Shown here piece after piece: positions 18,943 through 32,042 of a stretch of DNA of 64,000 nt. How positions within the stretch are numbered: the first letter of the stretch is position 1; every line of letters begins with the position of its first letter. The DNA is from Clarkia xantiana subsp. parviflora. Taxonomy: Eukaryota; Streptophyta; Magnoliopsida; Myrtales; Onagraceae. Below the pieces are notes generated by a model. It did no database searches. It saw only the letters and a program-made list of their open reading frames with translations, and had not been told where the DNA came from. Location: the NCBI GenBank assembly GCA_036873135.1, contig JAPTYO010000011.1, positions 4,944,298 through 5,008,297 of the forward strand, in the 5' to 3' direction. Both the position numbers and the translations under genes were made by a program.

Positions 18943-20358
18943 TCAGGGAATCGAGCAATTAATGAAATCATCCAAGAACTCCCAAGTGGCATATATAGTT
19001 GGTTGATTCTGCCATCGAACAAGAACCTTTGTAGGAACACTGTTACCTTGCTTCACCATTTTGCGATCCAAAATCGAAGCTGGAGCAAGGTGGAAACGAG
19101 TGTCCTCAGCCAACTGAAGAGGAAGAGGCAGCACCCTTTGCACTGGTCCATGAGCTTTTTTAAGAAGGGAAACATGGAATGTAGGGTGGATAGTTGCATC
19201 TGCTGGCAAATCAAGCCTATAGGCCACCTCACAAATCTTCTCAACAACTAGGAAGGGACCAAAGTACTTGGGACCCAATTTGTTCACAGCAGAAGAGCCC
19301 CTAATTATAGCTTGACGATAAGGGTGGAGTTTCAGATATGCCCAATCACCAGCAGCAAATTGTCTCCCAGTCATCTTCCTGTTAGCAAACTGCATCATTC
19401 TATTCTGAGCTCTATGCAGGTGATGACGCAGTAGCCTGATGGTGAGCTCCCTTGAATTCAATAAATCATCCACAGTTGCAACTGATGAATCCTTGGGCAC
19501 ATAAGGAATGTGGATTTGAGGTGGAGCACCATATAAAGCTTGGAAGGGAGTCATCCTTATGGAGGAGTGGAAGTTCGTGTTGTACCACTATTCAGCCACT
19601 GACAACCAAGAACCCCAAGAAGTAGGTCTTTCAAAGGCCATGCACCTCAGATACCCCTCAAGGCACCTATTTACTGCTTCAGTTTGGCCATCAGTCTGTG
19701 GATGGTATGCAGTGGACATGTGCAATGAAACTCCTTGTAACTTGAGTAACTCCTTCCAAGAAACAATAGTGATAAGGCAACCATGAAGTTTGAAGACATT
19801 ATCCATGAAGCATTGAGTTACCTGAGCTGCAGTGAAAGGGTGGCTGAGTGGCATAAAGTGAGCAAACTTGGTTAGTCTATCCACCACCACAAATATTGTA
19901 TCCTTGCCATTGGATTTGGGTAAACCCTCAATAAAGTCCATTGAAATGTCAGAGAATATGGTGGTGGGTATTGGAAGTGGACTAAGTAATCCAGGATAGG
20001 TTACTGCTTCATACTTGTTGCGTAAGCAAACATCACAATGCCTTATGTACCTCCTAACCTCCTTCATTTTCCCCTTCCAATAGAAAGTTTGCTTCAGTCT
20101 TTGTAGAGTAGCATTCACACCTGAGTGTCCCCCTACTGCAGAATCATGACATATTCTCATAATTTCACGCCTCAGTAACTCATCCTTGACCACCACAAAC
20201 TTGCCCTTTCTTGTAAGATTATTACCATCCCAATTAAAAGCTGCTCGAGAAGAAGCGTCAGCAGTGATTGCTGTAATCAACTGTTGTATATCCACATAAA
20301 AAACCCAGCTATCTTGAACCCTTTTTAACAAGGAAGGCTCTAGAGAGGACACATCCAA
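18943..20358 (-). pseudogene. Gypsy integrase and chromodomain-like tail (broken)
   Basis: Integrase of the chromovirus. The zinc-binding part is GGHSGVNATLQRLKQTFYW then CDVCLRNK; the catalytic core starts DISMDFIEGLPKS and has VVVDRLTKFAHF and TAYHPQTDGQTEAVNRCLEG. The stretch that should hold the second catalytic aspartate is missing: ITIVS runs straight into WKELLKLQG. One in-frame TAG (19588-19590) interrupts the frame before MTPFQALYG. The C-terminal part GPKYFGPFLVVEKICEVAYRLDLP and TKVLVRWQNQPTIYATWEF resembles the GPY/F module and a chromodomain, which places the element among chromoviruses (short LTRs recall the Reina clade; inference). Confidence 0.85.
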
Positions 20359-21427
20359 ACCAACAACTCAAATGCTTGAACCCTTGAAGGAGCATCATCA
20401 ACTGCATTTTCTTTGCCCTTCTTATAAACAATCTCATAGTAATACCCCATCAGTTTTGATAACCAGGTGTGTTGAAGAGGAGTAGTCACTTTCTGCTCAA
20501 GTAAGTGTTTAAAAATCTTCTGATCAGTTCGAATGATGAAGTGGCCAGTGAAGAGGTAGTAATGCCACTGTTTCACAGCATAGATGTTAGCTAGAAGCTC
20601 ATTCTCATATACTGAGAGTGCCTGCTTTCTATGGGACAATGCTTTGCTTATGAAAGCTAATGGTTGTTGACTTTGCATAAGAACTGATCCAATCCCCTTT
20701 GAGGAGGCATCAGTTTCTACCACAAATGGAACAGTGAAATTAGGCAGGGCTAATACAGGTGCAGTTACTAAAGCTTCTCTTAACCTCTCAAAAGACTCTT
20801 GAGCTTCAGAAGACCACCTGAAATTATCCTTCTTCAGCAAGTTTGTTAATGGTTTGGCTAGCACCCCATAGCCATTAATGAACCTCCTGTAATATCCAGT
20901 GAGGCCCAAGAAATCCCTCAACTGTTTGATGGTGTCAGGAACTAGCCATTGTTTGATAGCATCGATCTTGGAAGGTTCAGTTGATACTCCTTCCCCTGAA
21001 ATGACATGCCATAGGTATTCAACAGCAGCACCTCCAAATGAGCATTTTGATTGCTTTGCATACAACCCATGTTGTCTCAACAGTGTCAACGCCTCCTCTA
21101 AATGCTGCTCATGCTCCTCCACACCCTTGCTATAGATCAAAATATCATCAAAAAAGACCAACACACATTTCCTCAATAATGGCTTGAACACTGTATTCAT
21201 GAGAGCTTGAAAAGTAGCTGGGGCATTGGTCAAGCCAAAAGCCATGATTAAGAACTCATAGTGGCCTTGGTGAGTACGAAATGCTGCCTTCTCCACATCA
21301 CTTTTCCACATTCTGATATGATGATAGCCAGATCTCAGATCAATCTTTGAGAAAATGACTTCCCCATGCAATTCCTCCAATAGTTCATCAAACAAGGGAA
21401 TAGGGAATCTGTTCTTTATAGTTGCAT
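20340..21427 (-). pseudogene. Gypsy reverse transcriptase and RNase H (broken)
   Basis: RT motifs from DRYPIP-like KNRFPIPLFDELL through FSKIDLRSGYHHIRM, AFGLTNAPATFQALMN and the catalytic VFFDDILIYS. RNase H follows with VVETDASSKGIGSVL and ALSVYENELLANIYAVKQWHYY. Defects: the N-terminal part is cut off by the MULE-like insertion with loss of about 14 codons of the first RT block; RNase H residues near DQKIFKHLLEQ and AVDDAPSR differ from the usual DHxSL and ADALSR; a frameshift lies near 20350 between RNase H and integrase. The frame stays open into the inserted element up to 21512, but that part is transposon sequence. Confidence 0.87.
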
Positions 21428-22257
21428 CATAATAGGTCTTTTGGTCCAACATGTTTGACAATTTTTGGGTTTTGGTCATATATCTTTTTTTTTTTCCTAG
21501 TTTTGGTACCATATGTTTGAAAACTTTTGGTTTTTGGTCAATCTGTTAGTTGACCGTCAGTTTGACCGTTAAATAGTCATGTGACTTGCACATGCCTAAT
21601 CCCAAAATTTTATTTTGTTCAGTTTAGTCCTCAAAATTATTGTCCTAACTTTTTATTTTTACAATAATAGCCCCTAAACATTATCAACCGCACCCTAAGA
21701 GTAAATTGACCTAGCCATGGTCTGACCCATGACTAGGTCGGACCATGGCTAGGGTCGCCTGACCTGGGTGACCCTAACCATGGTACGACCTAGCCATGGG
21801 TTGGCCATGGTTAGGTCAATTTAGAATTTGGGTCCAATTTACCAAATTGGACCATTGGGCAAAATAGACCTAGCCATGGTCCGACCTATGGCTACGTCGG
21901 ACCATAGCTAGGGTCGCCGGACCTGGGCGACCGTACCCATGGTTCGACCTAGCCATGGGCCGGACCATGGCTAGGTCAATTTAGTCCTAGGGTGCGGTTG
22001 ATAATGTTTAGGGGCTAAATTGCAAAAATAAAAAAGTTAGGACAATAATTTTGAGGACTAAACTGAATAAAATAACATTTTGGGACTAGGCATGTGCAAG
22101 TCACATGACTATTTAACGGTCAAACTGACGGTCAACTAACGGATTGACCAAAAACCAAAAGTTTTCAAACATATGGTACCAAAACTAGGCAAAAAAAAGA
22201 TATATGAGCAAAACTCAAAAATTGTCAAACATGTTGGACCAAAAGACCTATTAACCC
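21428..22257. mobile_element. MULE-like long-TIR element inserted in the Gypsy RT
   Basis: The right end is TTAACCC and the arms mirror each other ('taataggtcttttggtccaa' on the left, its complement on the right). The left end lacks the GGGT start, so the left tip was deleted together with adjacent RT codons. The inner region holds several inverted copies of 'gacctagccatgg' and mirrored 'gtcatgtgacttgcacatgcc'. It is non-coding and resembles the element at 16569-17090. Confidence 0.75.
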
Positions 22258-23258
22258 TAATTTTTCTTAACCAAAACCACAGGAGAAGCAAATGGGCTTT
22301 TGATGTTCCTAATAACCCCAATATCAAGCAACTCCTTAGTCATTGACTCTATCAGATCCTTTTGTGCATCAGGATAACGATAAGATTTCTGATTAATAGC
22401 AGACACCCCCTCCTTCAGCTTAATCTGGTGGTCACACTCCCTAGTAGGAGGTAAGGAAATTGGAACCTGAAACACATCCTCAAACTTAGCCAATACTCGA
22501 GCCAGTTTTGAATTATCCTCTCCCAATATGTTGGAAGAGTATGGTGTATCACTACTTCCACTAGACAGTTGCAGGCTAAAAAGCTGAATGGAGGTAATTT
22601 GGCTATCCTTTTGCAGGTAAGTATTCATTTTCTCCACATAGCAAATAGAAACTTCATTATGTTCAGTGCCCTTGAGATCAACGTGCTTCCCATTCACAGT
22701 AAACTGCATAGTCAACTTCCTGAAATTCCACACTATGTCATCCAAGGTCATGAGCCATTATATGCCAAGGACCATGTCATAGTTAACTAAATGAATGACA
22801 AGTACATCTGCAGTAAACCAAGTACCCTCCATCATCCATTGGAATCTTGGACACATTTTTGCACAAGGTAGTTTGCTGCCATTTGTCACACTGACATTCA
22901 TAGCTGGTACCTCAGTCAGTTGATAGCCTAGTTTATGAATAGACCTAGCATTGATGAAGTTGTGTGTGGATCCTGAATCAACCAGAATCTGAAGTTTCCT
23001 CGTTCCCATAGAACCTACTATCTTCATGTTGGAATATGAATGAACTCCAGTTAGGGCATACACAGAGATTTGAGGTTCCTCATCAACAACATCCTCATCC
23101 ACTACCTCTACATCACTAATATCATCATCAAGCAACTGCTCTAGGCCTAAGCAAAAAAATTGATTCCTCGAACACTTGTGGCCAGAAACATACTTTTCAG
23201 TGCACCAAAAGCACTCTCCCTTAGCTCTCTTAGCATCAATGTCCTTAGAGGAAAGAGT
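22258..23258 (-). pseudogene. Gypsy zinc knuckle, protease and start of RT (broken)
   Basis: Minus-strand frame with a zinc knuckle (CFWCTEKYVSGHKCSRNQ), the retropepsin active site ILVDSGSTHNFIN, then after an in-frame TAA (22758-22760) the RT lead-in MTLDDIVWNFRKLTMQF, LPPTRECDHQIKL, and SPFASPVVLVKK, where the MULE-like element interrupts it. The Copia element cuts the frame upstream at 23258, and the gag part resumes beyond 32602. The RT block that should follow the VLVKK motif is missing. Confidence 0.85.
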
Positions 23259-23818
23259 TGTTAGCATATGGTGACGTGGCGCCGTAATAGGAGCCCGTTA
23301 ATTAAGGGAATTACCTAAGTTAATTAGGTAATTGTCAATCTGGGCTAATTAGGTCAAATCCAATTAGTAATTGACAATGGAGGCCCAAAATGGGCATCCC
23401 CCCTTTTTACATGGTTCGGCCGAAACCCTAGTACCACATAGGGTGGAGTTGCCTTTTGGCAACTCCACCCAATACTATATATAGGGGTGACTCCTAAGGG
23501 TTTAAACACACAATTAAGAACAAGGATCTCCATTGAGAAAACTTGTCACCCTAGTCAAATTTCGGCACCACCAACATCAAGTCCGAGGTTCCATCTCCGT
23601 TGAAGAATCGATCAGAGGTCTTGTTGTGGAGTTACATCGTGTGGGACTTCTTCTGACGAAGAAATTGCACGTGGTTCCGACCGGAGGATCAAAACTCCAT
23701 CCACATCGTTCTCGGGTAGGAAAGCTAAAAGGTATGTGTACTAATTCCGCTGCGTAGATTAGATTTCTTGCTAGTACACGTTTAGCATTCTGTAGTATTA
23801 CATCCCCGTAATCCAACA
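23259..23818 (+). repeat. 5' LTR of the Copia element
   Basis: Starts TGTTAGCATATGGTGACG and ends CCGTAATCCAACA. TATA box 'ctatatatagg' at about 23475-23485. The PBS complementary to initiator tRNA-Met (tggtatcagagcc) begins at 23820. Confidence 0.92.
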
Positions 23819-23832
23819 GTGGTATCAGAGCC

Positions 23833-25950
23833 TGAGTTAGGAGTTCTTAAAATTTTGATAAACTGATGTTCTTGAATCTATGAAAAATCCGAAATTTTTA
23901 GGTTGATGAACATCAATATGTGTTCCGAAATTTTCAACATCAAATCTTGTATGTGATCTTTAAAAACCTGAAATTTTCAAAATTTATGTGTTTTTGAGGA
24001 TCAAAACCGAAAATTTTGTTATGAATTTGAATTTGATGTTCATAATCTTCAAGAACACAATGAGTTTTATCAAGAACACAATTTGGATTTTTGATCAAGG
24101 TAGTATTTGATCTTAAAATTTGACAACTTTTCCAACTTTTTGTGTTTGTGCCGAAAACCCTGGGGGTATTTTAGGTAATTTTTTTAATTTTCTTGATCTC
24201 CAAGACTTTAAAATTTCGGCACTAATATAAAATATATATGTTGCCATTTTTAAATTTTATTAATAGGTAACTATATATCTATAAGTTGGAAAATATGGAT
24301 AGGTTTATAATATAATATTGTAAAAGATATTAACTCTCAATATATATAGCTAAAAGATAGAGATACAGATATATTGATAGGATTTAGTTACTTAAAAAGA
24401 TTAAGAAGATATATTGTCTATATATATTTTATCCCTAAATATATTTTTGACAATATATATATATATATATGGCCGAAAATTATATATATATATTTATATT
24501 GTTAATTGATTTACATCTTATAGATAGAATCTTGACAATATTTATATATATTAATAATATATGTGCCGAATTATATATATATATTAGCAATATTGGAAAT
24601 TAGTTTAAATAATTAATATTTCTTGGTGGCTAAGTTAAGTTTTTAGTGGACTTTAAAACCCTACTTAGCCCACAAGATATATTTCGGCTGAACCCTAGGG
24701 TTTATGGGCCGGTCCAATTGCTAAACCGGAATGAATAAAACCAATCCGGGTTTTCTTAATCGGGTCGACCTAGTCGGGACGGACCGTAGTAACTAAATTA
24801 AACCTAACCTAACCGGTTTTGAGTGATAAACCGAACCACTATCTTATTTTATTGAACCGTTTCAGACCAAACTGAAATTTTTAAAATCAGACTGAATTGA
24901 ACCAGATTTTAAAATTTGGACCGAACCATTTTAAAAGTTTCGGAAAATTTTAAATTGTTCAATAAAATAGGATGTCAAATTTTAAATCCAAAATGTTTTC
25001 GAACTTTAAAATTAACCTAAACAGTGCTCTTAGGGTTTGTGTTTTAATACACGGTTTCAAACAAAACCCTAATGCCTGGTTTCGATTATGGGGATGGATC
25101 TCGTACTTGCATGTTTTTGGGACTGGCTTAAATTAGTGGGCTGATTTGCAATTGTTTACTTTCTGCATCATATATTTTGATATAATCAGAACTATCGTCT
25201 TGACTTAGTCAAGCTAGCTGGATATTATATTGCGAGCATTGAGCTCTGAGATTTAAATATATGGTTTGCGCAATATGATAGAGATGCTATGCTGATTGAA
25301 AGTGCCTAGAATCCATGTCTAGAAATTCGCATGATTGATTGTAAGCATGAATTGCAAAACAACCCCTAATATTTTCAAAACGTTTTATAAAACCGAAAAT
25401 TCCAGTCGCCAATTATGCATGATGTGTGCGGATATTGCATTTTTTGACGTGTATGCTAGGATGTTCATAATATAACGCATGTGATAATTTACTTTACGTA
25501 GAATTATGTATGCTAGGAACATTAGACGCATGACGCGTAAGCATGTTGTGTTCGATATTTATGGCATGGTATGATGATTTGCTAGATGTAGTATAATTAT
25601 AAATATGCATGCATAAATTATCGGATAATTTTACAAAATCATAAGGGCCTTGGGAAAGCCAAGATCAGGTATGCTTATTTGAAAATTTCCGTTCCGGTAA
25701 TTTGCAATAGAATAGCCGTTTTCAAAAGACTGATATATTAGATTGAAAACGACAATAGTGTGAATTCTTTCACGACACCCCCTTCCTCGGTTTACTGAAG
25801 GTTGGTTTGGTTTAGTGACTGAAGAATCACTATTCGTCGTATTCCATCATAATAGATAATCCGATGTATGTAATTCTGTCAAAATGTTGTTATCTTCCCA
25901 ACCTAGTGTTATTATCGATGAATAGATGGCATTATCATGTGAATCTGAGA
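23833..25950. other. Copia 5' untranslated leader, AT-rich
   Basis: About 2.1 kb between PBS and gag with no protein-like ORF. It contains short AT-repeat stretches near 24450-24500 and 24545-24585. Such long leaders occur in some plant Copia lineages. Confidence 0.5.
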
Positions 25951-25956
25951 TATTAG

Positions 25957-26922
25957 TTGAGACGAATTATGACTCGTGGAGCAAACGCGTCATTACGATT
26001 TTGGAAGCACAAGGTCTGTGTGACCACATACAAATACGAATTTGCCCATTTTAAGTGGGAGCAAGATGACAAAAAAGCAAAGGAGCTGATACTGTCAGAA
26101 ATGTCAGAAGATTTCTATGTCCGCTATAAGGATGATCCGACGACAAAGGACATCTGGGATGCCCTCTTTCTGAAATATGGAAGTGGCATGACAGTTACAC
26201 TGCACCCACTTATACCAACATTAGAAACCTGTCTGAACAACAACAGTAAGAGTATACTTAAAAAAGTATACGACCTCCTTCGCCTATTCAAGCCATTGGA
26301 AGATCACAGTCAGATGGCTGAATGAGATAAAATTCAGGCCATAATAGGGATCCTCTCGAAATCTTGGAGAGCAACCAAGGCTATATTGACTGTCAGCAGT
26401 TCCGTACTTGATATTGCATCTGTCCTGAAAATAGTCGAGATGGAACAGGCTCGATTAAAATCGGTTACGAAGGAACCGAAATCCATAGGACAAGCTGGCC
26501 GCAAGAAAAGGAAATTCAGAAACAAAGCAAAGAAACAACAGGCAGTCGACGGTAAAACGTTGACTACACCTAAACAAGGCAGTCCCAGATTAAAATCTGA
26601 GATAGTTTGCGGGAATTCCAGCCCACGCCGAATAAGCGATGGAGCAGGTTCCAGCAAATTGCATCCTGAGAAGGTATGCGAATTTGGTTATGTAGAGGAA
26701 GTTTTAGTTTCCTCAACTGTCATGTTAACTGACTCAAATCCGTCTTGGATTCTTGATTCAGGCGCATCGGACCACATAGCCAACGATCGAGAACTATTTG
26801 CCAAGTTTAGACGATTGCCGAAGAATTCTAAAAGGATATACATTGGCGACAACTCACAAGTTGAAATCATAGGGGTGGGGACTTGCAAATTGCCGATGGG
26901 CAATGGCAAATCTTACTTCTAG
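25957..26922 (+). pseudogene. Copia gag and protease (broken)
   Basis: Gag traces: an adjacent frame from about 25966 reads NYDSWSKRVITILEAQGL, and this frame gives ELILSEMSEDFYVRYKDDPTTKDIWDAL, as in plant Copia UBN2-type gag. A TGA at 26323-26325 interrupts it. The same frame resumes with a lysine-rich stretch and the protease site WILDSGASDHIAN (about 26746). A frameshift near 26915 follows. No typical CCHC zinc knuckle is visible, so it was lost or lies in a shifted frame. Confidence 0.8.
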
Positions 26923-26925
26923 ATA

Positions 26926-28035
26926 ATGTCATTTTCGCTCCTAGAATCCGTAGGAACGTTGTTTCCGTTTCTGCTCTTATGGATAAAAAACTTTATTTTG
27001 TCATTTGAGAGATCCTTTGTTCGTATAAATAAAGGGGATACTTTATTTGGATATGCATTTTCTTTTAATGGTTTGTTTATCATGGATCTACATGGCAATG
27101 CAAATTCATATCGTTTGTATGCAATGTTTTCCAAAGAAGCAGAAACTGACACAACCAGATGGCATTCACGGCTTGAACATATAGGCTATGACAGAGTTCA
27201 GTCGTTGGCTCGACGAGGGCTTCTGCCCGGAACAAACAGTGTGGTCAAACACACATGTCATGACTGTCTGGCTGGAAAGTCCACCAGCAAGCCATTCAGT
27301 GAAGCAAAACGAGCAGAATTTCCATTGCAGATAATCCATTCTGATGTCTGTGGACCAATGAACGTAACTGCTAGGAATGGAAAGCGGTACTTCGTAACTT
27401 TCATTGATGACTACACCCGATTTGGGTTTACTCATTTGATTACTCGCAAATCTGAAGCTATAGATTGCTTTAAAAGCTTTCTGAAGCTCGTGGAGAATCA
27501 AAAGGAGCGGAAGGTGAAAATCCTTCGCACCGATAGAGGTGGAGAATATCTCTATAATGAGTTTGATAAGTTATGCAAAGAAAATGGGATCACCCATCAA
27601 ACGACGATCCTCAACACACCACAGCAGAATGGTGTTGCTGAACGTCGTAATCGGACTCTCCTAGACATGGTGAGAACCATGATGTCACAAGCACAATTAC
27701 CAATTTATTATTGGGGAGACGCATTGCTTGCTGCCACTCATGTAGTAAACCTTGTCCCATCAAAAGCAGTTAACACAACACCGTATGAGCTCTGGACTGG
27801 TAGAGACTTAAATCTTACCAAGCTGCGACCTTGGGGATGCGCAGCTTACACACATACAACTGACAGCCGAATTGGCAATTTAGGCCCCAGAGGACTTAAG
27901 AGCATCTTTATAAGATACTCCGAGAACTCAAAAGGTTATGTATTTGTGTCAACTCAAGAAAACGGTAGTGTGTACGAACATGAACCCAGAGAGTCACTTT
28001 TCTTGAGGACGAATTTCCATCGCTTCAAGAGATAA
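26926..28035 (+). pseudogene. Copia GAG-pre-integrase and integrase
   Basis: From about 26990 the frame is a good Copia integrase: pre-integrase WHSRLEHIGYDRVQSLARRG with CHDCLAGKSTSKPF (zinc-binding H, H, C, C), then core residues in HSDVCGPMNV, TFIDDYTR, LRTDRGGEYLYNEF, and NTPQQNGVAERRNRTLLDM (D, D, E all present). The first ~20 codons shown are out of register with the family (two compensating frameshifts near 26915 and 26985), and another frameshift near 28000 takes the frame out before the RT. Confidence 0.87.
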
Positions 28036-29058
28036 AAACAGATGAAGTTCTGACCGAACTAGAACATGATGATGATGATTCTCAGGTCCCACTTTATTCG
28101 AGTGGGAGATTTGGCACAGCAACAAGTGATTCGGTTAACGAGGACGATATCCTCATTATAAATCCAGTGGGAGGGTTTACTTCCCCCCAAACACAAATCA
28201 CTATTGCTGGGAATGCGAATCACGTAGAACCTGACATTCATAAAACACAACCACCATCAATCCCCATTATTTCAAGTGGGAGTGGGATGATCGCTCCAGT
28301 TCCAGATCCTAGCGATCAAAGAACTAATCTCGGAGGTGAAATTTCGAGACGAAGGGGTCGTCCTAGGAAAGTTGTTGCTCAAAGTTCTAGTAACACCAAC
28401 ATTCCCAGTGGGAGTAGTGCCCCGATAAGAAGCATTATTCCAAGTAGAAATATGGGTCAAACTCAAAATGGGATAGGTGTGCCTAGACGCGGTCAAAGGC
28501 AACGCACTTCCCCTAAAAGGTATCCCATTGAGAGAGGAGAAATATTCACTCTCACATCTGTTGATGAACTAGTAACGGTTAAACAAGCGATGGAAGGACC
28601 TCAAGCAAAGGAATGGAGAAAAGCAATGGAAGATGAAATCGCCTCAATGAAAGCTAATTCGGTTTGGTCATTAGTTGATGTGCCTGCGAACCGCAGAGCA
28701 ATAGGAGCTAAGTGGATTTTGAAACTCAAACTCACTGCTGATGGAGAAGTCGAGCGATACAAAGCTCGACTAGTTGCGAAAGGATATACCCAAATCCACG
28801 GAGTAGACTTTGATGAAACATACTCACCAACTGTGCGTTACACCACAGTAAGGGCCATCCTTGCCCTAGTTGCTAGTATTGATCTAGAGCTACATCAAAT
28901 GGATGTTAAGACCGCATTCCTCCATGGAAACCTGGAGGAAGAGATCTATATGGAGCAGCCAGAGGGTTTCATTACTCCTGGCAAAGAACGTAAAGTTTGC
29001 AAACTCCAAAGATCTATATACGGCCTTAAACAATCGTCTCGGCAATGGTATCGCAGAT
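28036..29058 (+). pseudogene. Copia reverse transcriptase, N-terminal part
   Basis: In-frame from about 28000: spacer with RRGRPRK and [11 protein letters not shown], then RT blocks [75 protein letters not shown] and [10 protein letters not shown]. The hAT-like element at 29059 then interrupts it at the end of the last block. The residues shown are typical for Copia RT. The catalytic YVDD box is on the other side of the insertion. Confidence 0.88.
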
Positions 29059-29833
29059 CTATGTATTCAAAAACGCGTTTCTAAGTCGTAGAAACGTGCG
29101 TTTCCACGTATGTACATAAAAAATCGAGTTAAAATGGGCCTAAGTCGCATTCGGGGTAAAAACGTGCAAAGACGCGCATAAACTCGTAAAGACGTGCAGA
29201 AACTACGTTTCTGCACGTCTTTGCCGTTTTTATAAACACTGCAAAAAAAAAGGTAAATAAAACTGGCCCAAAAGAACTTGTGATCAATTTTCAAAATGTG
29301 GCCCAAAAAAATAATGTTATTTCGCCCAAAAAGAAGAATATACAAACAGAGAACAAAGAAGACTCTTTGTCTTCTACCTAAATCTAAATTCATTCACCAT
29401 CGTCATATTTCTCTCTCTCTGTCTCTTCTGTTCTTTATTTCACTTGACCCTTTGTCTTCTTTGTTTTTAGTCCAAGTGTTCTACAAACAAGTTCAGTCAC
29501 TTTAACATTCTTAATTTTTGTTCGATGAAGGTAAATTCTTATTTCTTAATATCCTTTACACTTCAACTTTGCTAATTTTCTTGTCACTTCAACTTCATTA
29601 ATTTTTCTGTGTTTGTGATAGTTCATATTTTGAGATATGTTATTAAAAGTATATTTATCATTTTCAGTTTCTCTAACATAATTATATTATAATTTTTTGG
29701 TTAAACATTACATAACATTTCTACTTTTATTTTAGCATATTGGTAAAAACTACGTTTCTACGACCCGTCTTTACGACTCGACTTTACATACCATTTTCCG
29801 TCTCTACGTAGAAACTCGTCTTTGACTGCATAG
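29059..29833. mobile_element. Non-autonomous hAT-like element inserted in the Copia RT
   Basis: The RT sequence is cut after 'tggtatcgcag' and resumes 'tcgcagattccacgagg'. The duplicated 8 bp TCGCAGAT (29051-29058 and 29834-29841) flank an element starting CTATGTATTCAAAAACG and ending, reverse-complemented, CTATGCAGTCAAAGACG. The 8-bp TSD and ~16-bp imperfect TIR fit the hAT superfamily. Subterminal 'cgtttctacg' and 'gtcgtagaaacg' motifs repeat in both orientations. No transposase is present. Confidence 0.87.
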
Positions 29834-29841
29834 TCGCAGAT

Positions 29842-30913
29842 TCCACGAGGAAATCGTCGGATACGGATTCGTGAATCTTCACGAGGATCCCTGCGTATAC
29901 ACTAAGACCTCCGGGTCTAAGTATGTCATCATAACACTATACGTGGATGATATACTCATTGCTACGAACAATATGAGTTTCATGAATAAATCAAAGTCCT
30001 GGTTAGCATCAGCATTCGAGATGAATGACATGGGAGAGGCCACGTACATCTTAGGCATCAAAATTGCCCGAGATCGTGCCACCCGGAAATTATGTCTATC
30101 TTAGGAATCATATATCAACAAACTGTTGAAAAGATTCAGAATGCTGGATGCTAAACCCGTGGATACGCCGGTTGTGTTCGGGTGTGCGCTATCGAAGCGT
30201 GATGGCCCGAAAAGCCAGCAGGAGCGTGAACAGACGAAGAATGCAGAGTATCTGAGCATGGTAGGGAGTCTAATGTACGCCATGCTCTGTACTCGGCCAG
30301 ACATCTGTTACGCTGTGGGCCTAGTAGCAAGATTCCAATCAGATTCTAGTTATCAACATCTAAAGGCCGTAAAACGAATTATCAGATATCTGAAAGGTAC
30401 TTCCGACTACGTTCTGTGCTATGAGGGCGATCGGCTCAAATTGACCGGTTATAGTGACGCCGACCACGGTGGCGATCCAGATGATTGTAAGTCCACCACA
30501 GGAGGAGTTTTCCTCCTTGCTAATGCTGCCATATCATGGGTGAGCAAGAAGCAATCTTGTGTCGCGCTTTCCACTATGGAATCGGAATTTGTTGCCCTCT
30601 CTAATTCGCACAAGAAGCGGTCTGGCTGAAGAGACTTCTTACTGCATTAATTGGCACCGACAAGAAGAGTAAACCTGTGAAGGTGTACTCCGACAGTCAG
30701 GCGGCCATTGCGGCAGTTACGAATCCAAAGTACCATAGTAAGAAAAAGCACATTGATGTGAAATATAATTATACTAAATCTGTTCTAGAAGACAACATAA
30801 TCGCTTTAGAATACTTGCCTACAGACAATATGGTCGCAGACCCTTTAACTAAGCCGTTACGTAGGGAGATTTTTGAAAAGCACGTAAAACTGCTTGGATT
30901 ACGTAGGGCTTAA
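29842..30913 (+). pseudogene. Copia reverse transcriptase C-terminal part and RNase H (broken)
   Basis: Continues after the insertion with GFVNLHEDPCVYTK, the catalytic box LYVDDILIATNN, FEMNDMGEATYILGIKI, then after an in-frame TAG (30102-30104) YLSMVGSLMYAMLCTRPDI, and RNase H with YSDADHGGDPDDCKSTTG, STMESEFVAL. A one-base shift near 30612 moves the end (DSQAAIAAV, KKKHIDVKYNY, ADPLTKPL) into another frame; the pol stop is at 30911-30913. Confidence 0.87.
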
Positions 30914-32042
30914 ACTCTGTGGCTTGTAAAAGTGATAACATTTTGACATTTGAAATTATGTTTCAATTTGAATAAAGGAATTGCAATTTGAGTTTATGAT
31001 TTATCGACGTCATAATGATTAACAACATCGGATTTTACGGTCTATAAACTAAGTCGTAGGAAGAAGTATCTTCCACCAAAATTATGTCGAATGTGAACCT
31101 TGCCTCGTCACACAGGCACGGTCATCTTGTAAGGAGAGAGGGACCTCTACTATAACAAGATTGGCTAAGAATTAGGGGAGTAAACCTGATTAAGCAAAAC
31201 GATAACATAGTCACGCTTAACAGCATGACTTAATCTTCGTTTTGTAAATCGCCGAGTTGGACTTTGTCCATCACTGTATATCACATTCAAGGCCAGATGA
31301 GAGATTCTGCGATAGTATTATTGACATATCCCATCTCTGGCTTTACCAGGTGTGCTATCGACGCGTGCTTCATAATGCGCGTGCCACGTTTGACCACGGG
31401 GTCATGCTCGGTTGTGCTAGCTAGAATCCTTATGATTCAAAGGGCGCATACTTCCTCACCTTGAGTGTGTGATTGATCTTGGATGCCTTATGAAGAGGCA
31501 TCCAAAGTATCCTCACGGACTCAGAGCTTATACCTAAGGTCTGGCTCAATGTTCGCTTCCCAGCGTACGAGCGTAGTGCCAAAGAAAACAGCCAAGTGAC
31601 CACGTCTTGGAAATCGGTTGAGTCAGACTAAGGGTATAAGCGATGGGGATGGTCAAGTTCACCTTTAATTCACCGACTCTCGTGTTCACTAGGTGGCCGC
31701 CAACCAGATATTAGAAGGTTGTGAACACTTGTACGGATGCCCTGGAGAAGTATTCCTTTGTGGAAAACTGGGCAATTGGAGAATTAACAGTTGACCAAGG
31801 ATGCAGTGCGGTACAAATTTTATTTCTAACATGTTTGGTTCATGAAAAGGGAATCAACGTTCTGCGGGCGCTACAATACTCATAACAGATGAGTAGCACG
31901 ATGCCCGTCGTATCCGCCGGTTGCACGGCAAGCCTCGTATGAACTATTCGGAGACGGAGATGAAGACTGAAGACTGAGATGTTGATACCATTGCGTAATC
32001 GTATATTTTAACGAGCACCCTCCCATTCTAGCGAGTGGGAGC
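30914..32042. other. Copia 3' untranslated region
   Basis: About 1.1 kb between the pol stop and the 3' LTR, without a recognisable ORF. It ends in the PPT next to the LTR. Confidence 0.5.
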
